A DNA stretch of 34,662 bases from Hyphomicrobium_A sp035517115 (GTDB lineage Bacteria > Pseudomonadota > Alphaproteobacteria > Rhizobiales > Hyphomicrobiaceae). The stretch is taken from positions 1 through 34,662 of the forward strand of contig DATIZL010000023.1 in the NCBI GenBank assembly GCA_035517115.1, in the 5' to 3' direction. The notes below the pieces were generated by a model that saw nothing but the letters and a program-made list of their open reading frames with translations, was not told the DNA's origin and ran no database searches. The position numbers were made by a program, and so were the translations under genes. Below, one piece after another: positions 1-7,365 of this stretch (positions within the stretch are counted from its first letter, which is position 1; each line of letters opens with the position of its first letter).

Positions 1-28
1 GGCGCTGGCCTTGATTGCCGCAGCCTGA
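1..28 (+). CDS. hisA: 3' end of probable hisA (partial)
   Basis: Only the last eight codons and a TGA (26-28) are present. Read in the frame beginning at base 2 they give ALALIAA before the stop. Phosphoribosylformimino-AImCAR isomerase (HisA) proteins often end in this kind of Ala/Leu-rich helix, and hisA usually sits directly before hisF in alphaproteobacteria. The identity therefore rests on context and a very short tail. Confidence 0.5.
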
Positions 29-38
29 GGACGACGCT

Positions 39-815
39 TTGCTCAAGATCCGCATCATTCCCTGCCTCGACGTGAAGGACGGCCGCGTCGTCAAGGGCGT
101 CAACTTCGTCGACCTCGTCGATGCGGGCGATCCCGTCGAGGCCGCCGCCGCCTACGACGCTGCCGGCGCGGACGAGCTTTGCTTCCTCGACATCACGGCG
201 AGCCACGAGGACCGCGATACGATCCTCCACATCGTGGAGAGGACGGCCGAGCGCTGCTTCATGCCGCTCACGGTCGGCGGCGGCGTGCGCACCATCGAAG
301 ACATCGGCCGCCTCCTAAACGCCGGCGCCGACAAGGTCTCGATCAACACGGCCGCGGTGAAGAACCGGCAGTTCGTCAAGGAGGCGGCGGAGAAATTCGG
401 CGCTCAATGCATCGTCGTCGCCATCGATGCCAAGAAGGTATCGAAGCCGGGGGAGCCGAACCGCTGGGAGATCTTCACTCACGGCGGGCGCACGCCAACC
501 GGCATCGACGCGGTCGAGTACGCGCGCGAGGTCGTGGCGCTCGGGGCAGGCGAGATCCTGCTCACCTCCATGGATCGCGACGGCACGAAAGCAGGCTTCG
601 ATCTGGAGCTGACACGCGCCATAGCCGATGCCGTGAGCGTGCCGGTCATAGCCTCGGGCGGAGTGGGTACGCTCGATCATCTCGTCGAGGGCATCACGCG
701 CGGCCACGCCAGCGCCGTGCTTGCAGCCTCGATCTTTCACTTCGGGACCTATTCCATCGCGCAGGCAAAGAGCCACATGGCCGCAGCCGGTATTGCCGTG
801 CGTCCCCCGGACTGA
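39..815 (+). CDS. hisF: Imidazole glycerol phosphate synthase, cyclase subunit HisF
   Basis: HisF takes ammonia from the HisH glutaminase and converts PRFAR to imidazole glycerol phosphate and AICAR, in cytoplasmic histidine synthesis. The 258-residue protein has normal length and (beta-alpha)8 barrel signatures. The catalytic aspartates are present: D11 in IIPCLDVKDGRVVKG and the Asp of VVAIDAK near residue 130. The phosphate-binding segments TVGGGVR and IASGGVG are intact. I chose TTG at 39 because it yields the family N-terminus MLKIRIIPCLD and has a GAGGA Shine-Dalgarno at 27-31, overlapping the upstream hisA stop. A TTG at 15 would add eight unlikely residues. The gene ends 10 bases from the convergent GGDEF/EAL gene. 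Confidence 0.97.
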   Translation: MLKIRIIPCLDVKDGRVVKGVNFVDLVDAGDPVEAAAAYDAAGADELCFLDITASHEDRDTILHIVERTAERCFMPLTVGGGVRTIEDIGRLLNAGADKVSINTAAVKNRQFVKEAAEKFGAQCIVVAIDAKKVSKPGEPNRWEIFTHGGRTPTGIDAVEYAREVVALGAGEILLTSMDRDGTKAGFDLELTRAIADAVSVPVIASGGVGTLDHLVEGITRGHASAVLAASIFHFGTYSIAQAKSHMAAAGIAVRPPD

Positions 816-825
816 TCGGCTGCAC

Positions 826-2622
826 TCAGGCGGCGATCGCGAGCTTCTGCTGACAGACCGACATTACGTGGCCGAGCTCGCAAACCGGCACGGGGCGAGT
901 AAAATAGAAGCCCTGCACCTTCTTGCACCCGGCGCGTACCGCCGCGGCGAGCTCCTCCACCGTCTCCACGCCTTCCGCGAGGCTGCGCATCGACAACGCC
1001 TGCGCGAGCAGGGCAACCGACTGCACCATCGCGGCGCTGTCCGCGCGCAGGGGTGCGTCCCTGATGATCGTGCGCTCGATCTTGACCTCGTCAAAAGGAA
1101 ATGCGCGCAGGTTGCCGAGGGAGCCGCTTGCCTTGCCGAAGTCGTCAAGCGCGATGTTGACACCGAGCTTGCGCAGCTCCTGCAACTTCTCGAGCATGCC
1201 GGCGGTACGGCGATCGAACAGGGCCTCGCCGATCTCGAGTTGCAGTCTTGCCGGATCGAGCTTGGAGCTAGCGAGCGCCCTCTTCACGTCGCTCGCGAAA
1301 CCTGCGCTGTCGAGCTGCAAGGGCGATACGTTGACGCAAACCCGAATGGCGTCCGTCCACTGCGCGGCATCCGCACACGCCTGGTTGAGCACCCAGCGCC
1401 CGATGTCGAGAATCGCGCCCGAGCGTTCCGCGATGGGCAGAAAGTCCTCCGGCCGCATCAACCCGTTGACCGGGTGACGCCAACGGAGCAACGCCTCGCA
1501 GCCCACGACATGCCGCGTCCCCAAATTGACCGCGGGCTGATAGTGCAGCTCGAACTGCTCGCGGGCGAGCGCGCCCTGCATGTCGCTCTCAAGCCGCCGC
1601 TGGCAGTTGATTCGTTTGCCTCTGCTGCTGTTTCGGAAAAGCTCGAAACTCCGGCGTCCTGCGGATTTCACGCTGTAGAGGGCGACATCGGCGTTCTTCA
1701 AAAGCTCGTCCGCGCTCTTGCCGTTCTCAGGCGCGCGCACGATGCCGATGCTGGCGCTGATCGCGATGGTGTTGCCGAGGATGTGGTAGGGCTTGGAGAT
1801 ATCGTGCAAGACGCGCCGCGCCAGCCGCTCGCATTGGTCGACCTTGCGGCCGCCGGCTTGGATTATGGCGAACTCGTCGCCGCCCAGCCGCGCGAGGAAG
1901 TCCGACTTACGCACGCTGCCACGCAGCCGCTGGGCGACTGCTTTCAGAAGCGCATCGCCGATCGGATGGCCGAGCGTGTCGTTCACCTCCTTGAAGCAAT
2001 CGAGGTCGAGCCAGTGCAGGGCCAGCGACGTGCCTTTGTTCAGATGGCTGAGCGCGTTCTCGAACGTCTCGCGAAAATGGAAGCGGTTGGCAACGCCGGT
2101 CAGCGCATCGTGCCGCGCGAGCCACTCGATCTTCTCCTCCGCCCGGCGCTTTTCCGTGATGTCCTCCTGGATATCGACCCAGCCGCCGTCGGTGAGCGGC
2201 TGATAGGTCACCAGGAACTTGCGGCCGTCAGTGAGATTCTGGATATGCGAGAAGGGCTGTCCTTTACCGAGCTTTGCCACATGTCCAGCGAGCCACTTCG
2301 CCTGCTTGGCAATTTCCTCCACGCCATCCCGCCCCGTCTCGCGCTTCACATGATAGCGCACGATTTCGGCTAGTGGCGTGCCTGGACGCGTCAGCTCCTC
2401 GGGCAGCGCGTACATCTCCCGATAGCTCTTGTTGCAGACGATCAGGCGCTGCTGGGCGTCGAACATGGACAACCCACGCACCATGTTATTGAGCGCGATA
2501 TCGAACCAGGAATTTAGCTGCTCGAGCTTCTTCTTCTGCTCGAGCAAGAGTTCCATGGGATCTCGTTCAACAACGGCGTCCCCGCGGTCGGATTGACCGT
2601 CAGACTGACGAGTGTCGACCAT
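826..2622 (-). CDS. PAS-GGDEF-EAL cyclic-di-GMP signalling protein
   Basis: The 598-residue cytoplasmic protein has no membrane segment. A short coiled coil (about 20-36) leads into a PAS-type sensor (about 38-155, with the alphaproteobacterial LNNMVRGLSMFD pattern). A GGDEF domain (about 168-325) and an EAL domain (about 345-590) follow. The cyclase motif GGDEF (247-251) is intact and a product-inhibition RxxD site (R238, D241) lies five residues before it. In the EAL domain E376, N431, E463, E466, D493, D494, K514, E550 and Q570 align with the RocR metal and catalytic residues. However, the ELTE motif reads EIGE, KIDR reads KIER, and loop 6 reads DDFGKASGSL instead of DDFGTGYSSL. It could be bifunctional or have weakened phosphodiesterase activity. 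ATG at 2622 was preferred; an upstream extension lacks family character. Confidence 0.93.
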   Translation of the reverse strand: MVDTRQSDGQSDRGDAVVERDPMELLLEQKKKLEQLNSWFDIALNNMVRGLSMFDAQQRLIVCNKSYREMYALPEELTRPGTPLAEIVRYHVKRETGRDGVEEIAKQAKWLAGHVAKLGKGQPFSHIQNLTDGRKFLVTYQPLTDGGWVDIQEDITEKRRAEEKIEWLARHDALTGVANRFHFRETFENALSHLNKGTSLALHWLDLDCFKEVNDTLGHPIGDALLKAVAQRLRGSVRKSDFLARLGGDEFAIIQAGGRKVDQCERLARRVLHDISKPYHILGNTIAISASIGIVRAPENGKSADELLKNADVALYSVKSAGRRSFELFRNSSRGKRINCQRRLESDMQGALAREQFELHYQPAVNLGTRHVVGCEALLRWRHPVNGLMRPEDFLPIAERSGAILDIGRWVLNQACADAAQWTDAIRVCVNVSPLQLDSAGFASDVKRALASSKLDPARLQLEIGEALFDRRTAGMLEKLQELRKLGVNIALDDFGKASGSLGNLRAFPFDEVKIERTIIRDAPLRADSAAMVQSVALLAQALSMRSLAEGVETVEELAAAVRAGCKKVQGFYFTRPVPVCELGHVMSVCQQKLAIAA

Positions 2623-2868
2623 TAAACTACAGCCCCTGTAACGCGCCCGTGCCTCCGACCCGGCGCAGACGTTACGCTTGATCCGTGTTCGGTAAATTAA
2701 GTGGCTGCAGAGCCTTTCAGGCAAAAGCGATGAGGCTGCGTAACCCTAGCGGCCTTGAAATGTGGCGCTTGGGCTGAAACCCGCGCCGAACGTTAAGCTG
2801 GTCGGGCACAGGTATTAACGGCGCTGAAGCTCCTGCGTAGATCGTGATAATTATGTCCGTTGGCGTCA

Positions 2869-3612
2869 CTAAGCGCCGATGCCCGGGGTTTTGGCGTCGT
2901 AGAGGCAGAGATCACGAATTAGGCAGGTCGGGCACTCGGGTCGTCGCGCCTTGCACACATAGCGCCCGTGCAAAATCAGCCAATGGTGAGCATGCAGAGC
3001 ATATTCCGGCGGGATGACGCGCAAGAGATCCTCCTCCACCGCCGCTGGCGTTTTTCCGTCCGAAAGGCCAGTGCGGTTGGCGACGCGAAAGACGTGCGTA
3101 TCGACCGCAAGCGTCGGCTCGCCGAAGGCCACGTTCAATATGACGTTCGCCGTCTTGCGGCCGACGCCGGGCAGCGCCTCGAGCGCCTCGCGTTCGCGCG
3201 GGACATTGCCGCCGTGCGCATCGATCAGTTGCCGTGATAGCAGGATCACGTTGCGCGCCTTGTTTCGGTAGAGCCCGATGGTCTTGATGTACTCACGCAG
3301 CTTGTCCTCGCCGAGGCGCAGCATCTTCTCGGGCGTATCGGCGACCTTAAACAGTGCGCGCGTTGCCTTGTTGACGCCGGCATCGGTGGCCTGCGCCGAC
3401 AGCACGACGGCTACCAGCAGGGTGAAGGGATTCTTGTATTCGAGCTCGCTCTTCGGCTCCGGATTGGCGGCGGCGAAGCGTCGAAATATCTCGGATATGG
3501 CGGCTTCGCTGAGCTTGGCGCGCTTGCCCAGTTTGCGTTTCAAGCCCTTACGCGGCTTGCGCTTGCTCGCAACATCTTGGAGCCTTGCAGGCCGGCGATC
3601 GAGGCTCTTCAT
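2869..3612 (-). CDS. nth: Endonuclease III (DNA glycosylase/AP lyase)
   Basis: Nth removes oxidised pyrimidines and cleaves abasic sites in base excision repair. The 247-residue protein shows the helix-hairpin-helix LPGVGRKTAN with catalytic Lys153 and the conserved Asp171 in VDTHVFRV. The C-terminal [4Fe-4S] ligands C220, C227, C230 and C236 follow the C-X6-C-X2-C-X5-C rule. The first 35 residues are an unusually basic extension (RKPRKGLKRKLGKR) beyond the roughly 211-residue E. coli enzyme, as seen in several alphaproteobacterial homologues. ATG at 3612 is the first start that does not run into unrelated low-quality sequence. The gene is divergent from the DUF2244 gene with only 30 bases between starts, so the two promoter regions must overlap the genes. 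Confidence 0.96.
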   Translation of the reverse strand: MKSLDRRPARLQDVASKRKPRKGLKRKLGKRAKLSEAAISEIFRRFAAANPEPKSELEYKNPFTLLVAVVLSAQATDAGVNKATRALFKVADTPEKMLRLGEDKLREYIKTIGLYRNKARNVILLSRQLIDAHGGNVPREREALEALPGVGRKTANVILNVAFGEPTLAVDTHVFRVANRTGLSDGKTPAAVEEDLLRVIPPEYALHAHHWLILHGRYVCKARRPECPTCLIRDLCLYDAKTPGIGA

Positions 3613-3642
3613 TTTGTCTGTCCCACCGGGTAGGGTTGGCAC

Positions 3643-4137
3643 ATGACCGCAAAGCCGCCGGCAACGCAACAAGAGTTGCCCTTCCGCGCCATCCTGCATC
3701 CCCATCGTTCGCTCGGACCAACCGGCTTCCTGATTCTCATGCTGGCGATCGGCGGGGTGAGCTTCGTGACCGGGATGGTGTTCCTGCTCATGGGCGCCTG
3801 GCCGGTGTTCGGCTTCTTCGGCCTCGACGTGGCGCTTGTGTACCTGGCGTTCCGCCTCAACTACCGGGCTGGGCGCCTCTACGAGACGGTCGAACTCACG
3901 CCGGAGGCGCTCACCGTGACGCGCGTCCACCCGTCGGGCAGGCGCGAAAGCTACGACTTTAATCCCTACTGGGTACGAGTGCTCCTTACGCAAACCCCGC
4001 ACGGGCGCACCGAGCTGCGCCTGGCGCTGCACGGCCGCGAGTTCGCGTTCGGGCACTTCCTCACCGAGGAAGAGCGCCGCGATTTCTCGAACGCGCTCTC
4101 GGGTGCGCTGATCGCGGCGCGCAGCCCCCGCTTCTGA
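3643..4137 (+). CDS. DUF2244 family integral membrane protein
   Basis: The 164-residue protein has a short polar N-terminus and two adjacent transmembrane helices (about 27-50 and 53-71). A cytoplasmic or periplasmic beta-rich tail follows (RLYETVELTPEALTV and the rest). This layout and the motif order match the DUF2244 family of alphaproteobacteria, whose function is unknown. The gene lies next to nth, a neighbourhood I recall as common in this class, but that does not by itself assign a repair role. Nothing suggests truncation. Confidence 0.85.
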   Translation: MTAKPPATQQELPFRAILHPHRSLGPTGFLILMLAIGGVSFVTGMVFLLMGAWPVFGFFGLDVALVYLAFRLNYRAGRLYETVELTPEALTVTRVHPSGRRESYDFNPYWVRVLLTQTPHGRTELRLALHGREFAFGHFLTEEERRDFSNALSGALIAARSPRF

Positions 4138-4280
4138 CGGCGCAGCGCCGGTGTCGCTTGCGCGCAATTCTAGGCGAACACGTGAAAAATGCGCACAGCG
4201 GGCCAACCGGAATCGCAACCGCGCGAGGGCGAGGCTCGGTCCAACGGGCGCCGATATCGCGCCGAAATGGAGGAAACCCC

Positions 4281-4570
4281 ATGCGTTCGCTCGCTGCCCT
4301 GCCGGCTGCAGCGCCTCCCGCCGACGCCGCCAACGTCCCAGCGCCCGTGGCGCGCCCTGACGGCGTCGTCAGCACCGTGCAGGAGAGGGGCAATACCGGC
4401 CTCAGCGCGACTGCACGCCCTATAACGGCCCCTTCGGCTTCTACGGCAACGTTTGGTGCCAGCCACCGAATGAGCAATCGTACATGCGCAACCTGGGATC
4501 GCGGTGGCCGATGGAGACGCCGCCCTCGCTCAGGTATCCGAAGCCGTCCTCAAATAGCTCCGACTGGTGA
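4281..4570 (+). pseudogene. Frameshifted first copy of small secreted protein
   Basis: This copy has a good ribosome site (GGAGG at 4269-4273) and ATG at 4281. The first frame matches the second copy only up to about STVQERG. The rest of the homology (QYRPQRDCTPYNGP, then WCQ, YMRNLG and WPM, ending SDW) resumes at 4391 in a frame offset by two bases and stops at TGA 4568-4570. The shift falls at a run of four G at 4387-4390. The signal peptide is also damaged: MRSLAALPAAAPPADA lacks the hydrophobic core of the second copy. Decay of a duplicate is the likeliest reading. A homopolymer sequencing error would explain the shift but not the poor signal peptide. Confidence 0.72.
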
Positions 4571-4721
4571 CAGGGCGCCAACGGGCGGCGTCGTTGCGAT
4601 CAATTCAAGACAAAATGCGCAGGCTCAAGCGACCGGATTCGCAAGGTGCGAGAGGACAACGTGAAGGCAGCCGGCGAAGGGACCGGCGCCCGCACACATT
4701 GCGTCTGACACGAGGAAGCCC

Positions 4722-5030
4722 ATGCGTTCTCTCCTTGCCTGCGCTCTTGCCCTTGGGGCTAGCTTGCCCGTCACTACCGCGGCGAACGCGGCAAACGTTC
4801 CCCACCTCGCCAACCGCCCCGCCAGCGCCATCGTGACCGTGCAGAACCGGCGATACTATCGCCCGCAACGCGACTGCACGCCGACCAACGGTCCGTGGGG
4901 CTATTACGGAAACCTCTGGTGCCAACTGGCCAACGACGCGTCCTACCTGCGCAACCTCGGCGCTGGCTGGCCCATGCCGACCCCGCCGGGTTTGCGCGCC
5001 AAGCGCCCCTCGCTCGGCACGGACTGGTAA
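4722..5030 (+). CDS. Small secreted protein of unknown function (intact copy)
   Basis: The 102-residue protein starts with a classic Sec signal peptide, MRSLLACALALGASLPVTTAANA, probably cleaved before ANVPH. The mature part is about 79 residues, rich in Tyr, Trp, Gly and Pro. It carries two cysteines flanking a turn-rich block (RDCTPTNGPWGYYGNLWCQ), which could form one periplasmic disulfide. A GAGGAA site lies five bases before the ATG. It is the second unit of a tandem duplication. I do not recognise the family and no enzymatic motif is visible. Confidence 0.75.
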   Translation: MRSLLACALALGASLPVTTAANAANVPHLANRPASAIVTVQNRRYYRPQRDCTPTNGPWGYYGNLWCQLANDASYLRNLGAGWPMPTPPGLRAKRPSLGTDW

Positions 5031-5073
5031 AACTCAATCATCGCAACGCCCCTCGTTAGGCCAGGGCGTCGGC

Positions 5074-5469
5074 CTATTGGAAGCGGCCGCCCCTCTGCAG
5101 CACTTCGATCTTGTAGCCGTCGGGATCCTCGATGAAGAAGAACTTCCCGAACGGCTTGCCGTCGTGCGTCATCTGCTTGATGTCCTTGGGCGCCAGCCCC
5201 TGCGCGGTCATGCGCGCACGCTCGGCCTCGAGATCGTCGGTGACGAAGGCCAAGTGCCCATAGCCGTCGCCGAGCTTATAGGGCTCGATACGGCCCTTGT
5301 TCACCGTCAGCTCGACCTCGAAATCGTTCTTCGGCCCACGCATGTAGATCAGCGTGAAGTCGGGGAAGTCAACGCGATCGGCAACCTTGAGACCGAAGGC
5401 CTTGCTGTAGAAGTCGACCGAGCGCGCCTCATCCGCGACACGCACCATCATATGGATTGGTTTCGCCAT
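5074..5469 (-). CDS. Lactoylglutathione lyase-like VOC protein (glyoxalase I)
   Basis: The 131-residue protein is a single vicinal-oxygen-chelate unit pair of the GloA size class. GloA isomerises the methylglyoxal-glutathione hemithioacetal to S-lactoylglutathione. The four metal ligands of the E. coli enzyme have counterparts here: H6 (PIHMMVRV), E53 (VELTVN), H72 (GYGHLAF) and E122 (YKIEVLQ). ATG at 5469 is preceded by a GGAGG-containing purine stretch. It lies 40 bases downstream of leuD on the same strand and may be cotranscribed. VOC proteins vary in substrate, so the glyoxalase call is strong but not certain. Confidence 0.85.
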   Translation of the reverse strand: MAKPIHMMVRVADEARSVDFYSKAFGLKVADRVDFPDFTLIYMRGPKNDFEVELTVNKGRIEPYKLGDGYGHLAFVTDDLEAERARMTAQGLAPKDIKQMTHDGKPFGKFFFIEDPDGYKIEVLQRGGRFQ

Positions 5470-5509
5470 CCTCTCGCTTCCTCCCTTTGTGCCCCGCTTG
5501 CGGCGGCGC

Positions 5510-6115
5510 TCAGAGCCAAGGCCGCGTGGCCTGCGTCTTCTTCTCGAACGTGTCGATCGCCTTTTGCTTCTCGAGCGTAAGGCCGATGTTGTCGAGGCCA
5601 TTCAGGAGGCAGTGTTTGCGGAAGGGATCGATGTCGAATTTGATCACGCCGCCGTCTGGGCCTCGGATCTCCTGTTTCTCCAGATCGACGATGAGCGTCG
5701 CGTTGGACCCGCGGTTCGCGTCATCCATCAGCTTGTCGACATCCGCCTGCGGAAGCTTGATCGGCAAAATTCCGTTCTGGAAGCAGTTGTTGTAGAAGAT
5801 GTCGGCGAAGTCGGGCGCGATGATGCAGCGGATGCCGAAATCGAGAAGTGCCCACGGCGCGTGCTCACGCGAAGAGCCGCAGCCGAAGTTCTCGCCCGTC
5901 ACCAGGATCGTCGCCTTACGGTACGCCGGCTTGTTGAGCACGAAGTCGGCAACCTCCTTGCCGGCCTGGTCGTAGCGCATCTCGAAGAAGAGGCTCTTGC
6001 CCAAGCCGGTGCGCTTGATCGTCTTTAAGAACTGCTTCGGGATGATCATGTCGGTATCGACATTGCGCATGGGCAACGGCGCGGCGACACCAGTTAGCGT
6101 GGTGAACTTCTGCAT
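5510..6115 (-). CDS. leuD: 3-isopropylmalate dehydratase small subunit LeuD
   Basis: LeuD pairs with LeuC to isomerise 2-isopropylmalate to 3-isopropylmalate in leucine synthesis. The 201-residue protein has the family N-terminus (NVDTDMIIPKQFLKTI) and the GENFGCGSSREHAPWAL signature of the aconitase swivel domain. It begins at ATG 6115, giving the expected length. It lies 19 bases behind an unrecognised gene and is separated from leuC by four genes on the same strand. That is looser than the usual leuC-leuD pairing of enteric bacteria. Confidence 0.97.
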   Translation of the reverse strand: MQKFTTLTGVAAPLPMRNVDTDMIIPKQFLKTIKRTGLGKSLFFEMRYDQAGKEVADFVLNKPAYRKATILVTGENFGCGSSREHAPWALLDFGIRCIIAPDFADIFYNNCFQNGILPIKLPQADVDKLMDDANRGSNATLIVDLEKQEIRGPDGGVIKFDIDPFRKHCLLNGLDNIGLTLEKQKAIDTFEKKTQATRPWL

Positions 6116-6134
6116 CGTCTCTCTATTTGCCCCC

Positions 6135-6566
6135 TCACGTCTTGAGTGCGTCGGCGAGCGCCCGGAAATAGCCTTCCGCCGAAGCCAGCCGGTCGATGTG
6201 GACGGGTTTGCCACCCGATACCACGCACTGGCGCAACCCGCCTGGCTGTAGCTGCTCGAGCCGCCTTTTAACGCCAGCGAGCTTGCGCCCGTCAAGGTGA
6301 TGGTCGAGCACGTCGACCAGGGTCTCGATGTAGCCGCTGATGCGCCCAAGCTCGCGCATGGCCTCGGTCTTGGCCGCTCGGTCACGGGGCATGGCCTCCA
6401 GCCGGTGCAAGGCGGTGCCGGCGCGGGCGAGCGTTGCCGCGATCGCCTCGGCATAGGCGGCTACGCGCAAGCGCCGCTGGTGGTCGAGCGTGGCGAGCGC
6501 GCCGAGCCAGCTGTACACGGTCTCGGCGAGGCGCAGCAGACGTCCGGAATTAGGTAGCAAACGCAC
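6135..6566 (-). CDS. Hypothetical helical protein upstream of leuD
   Basis: The 143-residue protein has no signal peptide or membrane segment. It is rich in Leu, Ala and Arg, with a long predicted helical region (about 8-100) and no recognisable motif. GC-rich third codon positions and tight spacing to leuD (19 bases) favour a real gene. The start is uncertain: an in-frame TAG lies at 6576-6578, so GTG at 6566 is the longest choice, with TTG at 6560 as an alternative. Neither has a clear ribosome site, and both lie inside a perfect 26-bp palindrome. I do not recognise the family. Confidence 0.55.
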   Translation of the reverse strand: MRLLPNSGRLLRLAETVYSWLGALATLDHQRRLRVAAYAEAIAATLARAGTALHRLEAMPRDRAAKTEAMRELGRISGYIETLVDVLDHHLDGRKLAGVKRRLEQLQPGGLRQCVVSGGKPVHIDRLASAEGYFRALADALKT

Positions 6567-6579
6567 CTGCGTTTGCTAC
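6554..6579. promoter_or_regulatory. 26-bp perfect palindrome (operator-like or RNA hairpin)
   Basis: Two exactly complementary 12-base arms, GTAGCAAACGCA and TGCGTTTGCTAC, are separated by only two bases (CC). There is no T-run on either side, so it is not an intrinsic terminator. It covers the putative GTG start (6564-6566) of the minus-strand gene before leuD. Its symmetry and moderate GC content suit a dimeric DNA-binding protein. If transcribed it would form a strong hairpin over the start codon. Confidence 0.5.
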
Positions 6580-6712
6580 ATAAGTCCGCAGACGTCGAGC
6601 GTAGTCGGGAATACGCAAAGGCGGCCGGCCTTTAGGGACGGGGCGCAAGCCCATGAGAATAGGCGCGATGGAGGGGGCGGGGATAAGCGGAAGCGGCCCT
6701 CAGAGCGGCAAG

Positions 6713-7237
6713 CTACCGGATGCGCTCTTCCATGAAGCATTGGCGCATGTACTCGCAGCGGTGCGAGCCGGCAAAATGCATGCTGTCGCCCTTCGCGGGT
6801 GAGATGAACTGACAAATCTCATCGACGCCGCCGGGTGACAGCCAGCCCTGCCGGCGCCCGCGCTGTACGGCAAAGCAGTCCGCCGTCTCCTCGTCGGGTC
6901 CGCGGAACTGGTGCCCGCACTCGTGCGAGTAGATCCACAGCTTCACCGGCGTGGTCACCTTCGACAACAGCCGCATATTCATGATGAGGAAGCCCGGATA
7001 AGCGGCGCCGTAGTCGTCGAGCTTGTTGTCAATGATGGTCGGTCGCGTGCCGCAGTACATCTTGATGCCGTCGAGCACGAACTCGCCGGAGGGCACGAGC
7101 GTCGCCTCGCCGCCGGTGTGCTGGATGTATTCCTCGGGTGTCGGCGACTTGTTTTCCTGAGCGGCGGCCGGCATCACGAATGCCAGCAATACGACGAGCC
7201 CTACAGCCAGGCGGCATGAACCGCGGCAAATCCGCAT
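6713..7237 (-). CDS. Secreted HExxH putative zinc metalloprotein
   Basis: The 174-residue precursor has a Sec signal peptide (MRICRGSCRLAVGLVVLLAF then VMPAAAQ), cleaved near AAAQ-EN. The mature domain contains HECGH at 105-109, a zincin metal and catalytic motif. It is soon followed by DEETADCFAVQ (115-124), which resembles the E-x-x-A-x-FA third-ligand helix of gluzincin-like peptidases. The gap between the two motifs is short. Six cysteines (C62, C107, C121, C142, C161, C167) suggest periplasmic disulfides. ATG at 7237 gives the signal peptide. A peptidase role is inferred, the substrate is unknown, and I cannot name the family. Confidence 0.7.
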   Translation of the reverse strand: MRICRGSCRLAVGLVVLLAFVMPAAAQENKSPTPEEYIQHTGGEATLVPSGEFVLDGIKMYCGTRPTIIDNKLDDYGAAYPGFLIMNMRLLSKVTTPVKLWIYSHECGHQFRGPDEETADCFAVQRGRRQGWLSPGGVDEICQFISPAKGDSMHFAGSHRCEYMRQCFMEERIR

Positions 7238-7365
7238 GGTCGAACTCTTGAGGGTGCCCCAAAACCTGTCTTGATATCCATAGCATGGCGCGCTTTTGCG
7301 CCCTGCACAAGTCGGTGCACAGGATGTTTGCAAACTAGCTGTGGTGCGCCGAGCGGATGCCCGCT

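Larger units (their letters stand above)
4158..5030 (+). repeat. Tandem gene duplication, about 0.41-0.44 kb per unit
   Basis: Two head-to-tail units, 4158-4570 and 4594-5030, are recognisably homologous across both leader and coding sequence. Both leaders begin TTGCG, two variable bases, CAATTC, followed about 20 bases later by AAATGCGCA, then CGACCGGATTCGCAA or a near variant, then a GCGAG block. Both end in a GAGGAA ribosome site just before ATGCGTTC. The coding parts share YRPQRDCTP, NGP, YGN, WCQ and RNLG. Divergence is substantial, so the duplication is not recent. Confidence 0.8.

Noticed and set aside
721..2373. Long plus-strand open frame opposite the GGDEF/EAL gene
   Set aside because: It is antisense to an intact PAS-GGDEF-EAL gene, lacks domain signatures and is explained by high GC content reducing chance stops.
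2623..2868. Possible CtrA-type TTAA sites between the GGDEF/EAL gene and nth
   Set aside because: TTAA tetramers occur but not with the seven-base spacing of a CtrA site; no confident regulatory call could be made.
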